From: Candidatus Cloacimonadota bacterium
Lineage (GTDB): Bacteria > Cloacimonadota > Cloacimonadia > Cloacimonadales > Cloacimonadaceae
Direction: 5' to 3'
Length of the DNA: 6,838 nucleotides
NCBI GenBank assembly: GCA_023230245.1
Contig: JALNXT010000080.1
Span: 1 to 6,838, forward strand
Part shown: piece by piece, positions 5,215 through 6,838 of the stretch
How positions within the stretch are numbered: position 1 is the first letter of the stretch
Layout of the letters: every line of letters begins with the position of its first letter
The notes under the pieces: model-generated
Databases searched by the model: none
Told to the model about the DNA's origin: nothing
Seen by the model: only the letters and a program-made list of their open reading frames with translations
Translations under genes and position numbers: made by a program

Positions 5215-6838
5215 CTATTTGATTGTTCCGCTTTGGATGTCGTACAAGCGGCGGTAACGCGGGCAGGTTTCCATTAGTTCATCGTGGCTCCCCATGCCTA
5301 CGATAGAGCCTTTTTCCAGCACCACTATTTTATCTGCCTTTAGCACTGTGGAGAGCCGATGTGCTATCATAACTACCGTACGGTTACGGGTGGCTTCATC
5401 GATGGCATCCTGCACCTTCTTTTCGCTATCTGTATCCAATGCGGAAGTAGCTTCGTCGAAGATGAGAATAGGGGGATCGGCAACTATGGCACGAGCAATG
5501 CACAGCCTTTGCTTTTGTCCGCCAGACAGATCTGAACCCTTGCTGCCCAGCACTTCATTGTAGCGGTTGGGCAATTCGTTTATAAACTCGTCTGCATTGG
5601 CAATTATGGCAGCCTTGCTTATTTGAGCGTCAGTCACTTCTTTTTGGCTGCCATAGGCGATATTATCCCGTACGGACTTAGTAAACAGAATGGAATCCTG
5701 GGTCACCACTCCAAACAAGCTTCGTAAGTCATCCAGCTTGATATCACGCAGGTCTATGCCATCTATCTTGATGCTTCCCTGTTTCACGTCGTACATCCGG
5801 TTTATCAGATTGGCAATAGTGGTTTTGCCACCCCCGCTTGCGCCTACCAAAGCCAGTTTACTCCCTTTGGGAATAGTAAAACTTATGCTGTTGAGCACCG
5901 GTTTATGGGGCTTATAGAAAAAGCTAACCTGCTCGAAGCTAATTTGGGACTGGAAGTCTGCTTTGGAAATGGCATCGGGCTTGTCCTTGATTTCAGATAC
6001 TTGGTTCATAACAAGAGCAATGCGGTCTAATGATACCAATGCTTTCCTGATATCGGTGTAAACTTGGGTGATTACTTTCAGCGGATGGAGCATGGAGAAT
6101 AGTGCGAAAAGGAAAGCCGTGAAATCGCCCAGGCTAAAGCCACTACCGGGGTTCAGAATCATTTTTCCGCCAATAATGATTACCACGATACCGGTGATAG
6201 CGGAATTAACTTCTGAAATAGGTGTGTTTAAAGCCCCATAGTTTTGTGCCTTACTCCACATGCGGAAATGGCGGTTATTTATCTGGCTAAAATTCTGGCT
6301 TTCAAGGTCTTCATGCCGAAAAGCCTGCACTATTTTCATGCTGTTCAGCACCTCTTCCACGGTGGAAAACAGCGTGGAAAGCTGCTCTTGAATGCGACGG
6401 GCGTATTTCTTTATCTTTTTACCCAATAGAGATATCATTAGCGAGAACAGCGGCAATACAATGATGCTGTAAAGAAAGAGTTCTGCATTCAGCAAGTAAG
6501 CAATGCGGGCGAAGATAATGATTGTAGCCAGCTCCCGCAAGGCATTGAACACCGAATTGATTAACTGTTCGCTAACGATTTCCACATCATTCACCATACG
6601 CACGATAGCATCGCCAACCCGGTTCTGTCCAAAAAACTCCAAGGGCTGGCTTAAATAACGGCTAAACATATAATTACGCACATCGCGAATGGTTGCCCCT
6701 CTCAAATGCGTAAACAACACTTTTTGCAGTAAAAAGAAGGCATTCTTAAGGAATATGGTAACAAAAACAAACACGCATAGGATGTATAGCAACGATAGGG
6801 AATTGGCATGCAGCATAAGGTATTGCAGCTTACCCCAG
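5215..6838 (-). CDS. MsbA-like ABC exporter, fused permease and ATPase (N-terminus outside window)
   Basis: The frame runs off the right edge, so the ATG at 6816 is internal; seven more codons (WGKLQYL) precede it. About 540 residues are visible, and roughly the first 40-60 with the first membrane helix are missing compared with MsbA (about 580). Numbering from the 6816 Met, hydrophobic helices lie near 8-30, 86-109, 113-131, 207-222 and 232-246. PLEFFGQNRVGDAIVRMVNDV (58-78, given here in part as EFFGQNRVGDAI) is the usual exporter segment after helix 2. The ATPase domain is intact: Walker A GASGGGKT (325-332), Q-loop Q373, signature LSGGQ (430-434), Walker B ILIFDE (450-455), D-loop SALD (458-461) and H-loop H486. 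Such half-transporters dimerise and flip lipids or lipid-linked glycans out of the inner membrane. In this locus a glycolipid or polysaccharide precursor is a likely cargo, but lipid A or a peptide cannot be excluded. First visible gene of the minus-strand operon. Confidence 0.93.
   Translation of the reverse strand, partial: WGKLQYLMLHANSLSLLYILCVFVFVTIFLKNAFFLLQKVLFTHLRGATIRDVRNYMFSRYLSQPLEFFGQNRVGDAIVRMVNDVEIVSEQLINSVFNALRELATIIIFARIAYLLNAELFLYSIIVLPLFSLMISLLGKKIKKYARRIQEQLSTLFSTVEEVLNSMKIVQAFRHEDLESQNFSQINNRHFRMWSKAQNYGALNTPISEVNSAITGIVVIIIGGKMILNPGSGFSLGDFTAFLFALFSMLHPLKVITQVYTDIRKALVSLDRIALVMNQVSEIKDKPDAISKADFQSQISFEQVSFFYKPHKPVLNSISFTIPKGSKLALVGASGGGKTTIANLINRMYDVKQGSIKIDGIDLRDIKLDDLRSLFGVVTQDSILFTKSVRDNIAYGSQKEVTDAQISKAAIIANADEFINELPNRYNEVLGSKGSDLSGGQKQRLCIARAIVADPPILIFDEATSALDTDSEKKVQDAIDEATRNRTVVMIAHRLSTVLKADKIVVLEKGSIVGMGSHDELMETCPRYRRLYDIQSGTIK

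Noticed and set aside
5818..5844. Degenerate Walker A (GASGGGKT) hinting at an inactive ATPase
   Set aside because: It still fits GxxGxGK[ST], and every other ATPase motif is intact.

Overview
The window is a surface-polysaccharide (LPS O-antigen or capsule type) biosynthesis locus built around L-fucose. It suggests a Gram-negative-type bacterium of moderate GC. The evidence is an MsbA-like exporter, a fucose-nucleotide pathway and several glycosyltransferases together. Fcl carries an internal insertion of a kind I remember from Bacteroidota-type enzymes, and the fucosyltransferase resembles the Helicobacter pylori type. A Cloacimonadota or Bacteroidota-like source would fit, but this is a weak guess and no gene here fixes the taxon.

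Layout. Plus strand, left edge: the C-terminal part of a GT4 glycosyltransferase (2-574), then after 8 bp a complete GT10 alpha-fucosyltransferase (583-1515). Minus strand, read from the right edge leftwards: an MsbA-like ABC exporter missing its N-terminus (5215-6838), a GT2 glycosyltransferase (4097-5167), gmd (GDP-mannose 4,6-dehydratase, 2992-4047) and fcl (GDP-L-fucose synthase, 1962-3008). The gmd and fcl genes overlap by 17 bp, so this is a tight operon. The two gene sets converge on a 446-bp gap (1516-1961).

The gap has no convincing gene but is packed with structure. It holds a 9-bp hairpin just after the GT10 stop, an 89-bp nested inverted repeat with an 11-bp tandem repeat inside it, and a 21-bp tandem repeat with 3.4 copies. 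After these come two pairs of hairpins arranged as mirror images, with TCCT loops on the left and AGGA loops on the right, and finally a weak terminator-like structure near the fcl stop. The 21-bp units carry the same TCCT core as the mirrored hairpins, so the two look related. This is the least ordinary part of the window.

How the genes work together: Gmd and Fcl turn GDP-mannose into GDP-L-fucose, the GT10 enzyme probably moves fucose from it onto a glycan, the GT4 and GT2 enzymes add other sugars, and the ABC exporter probably moves a lipid or lipid-linked glycan across the inner membrane. No GDP-mannose-forming genes (manA, manB, manC) and no polymerase or ligase lie in the window.
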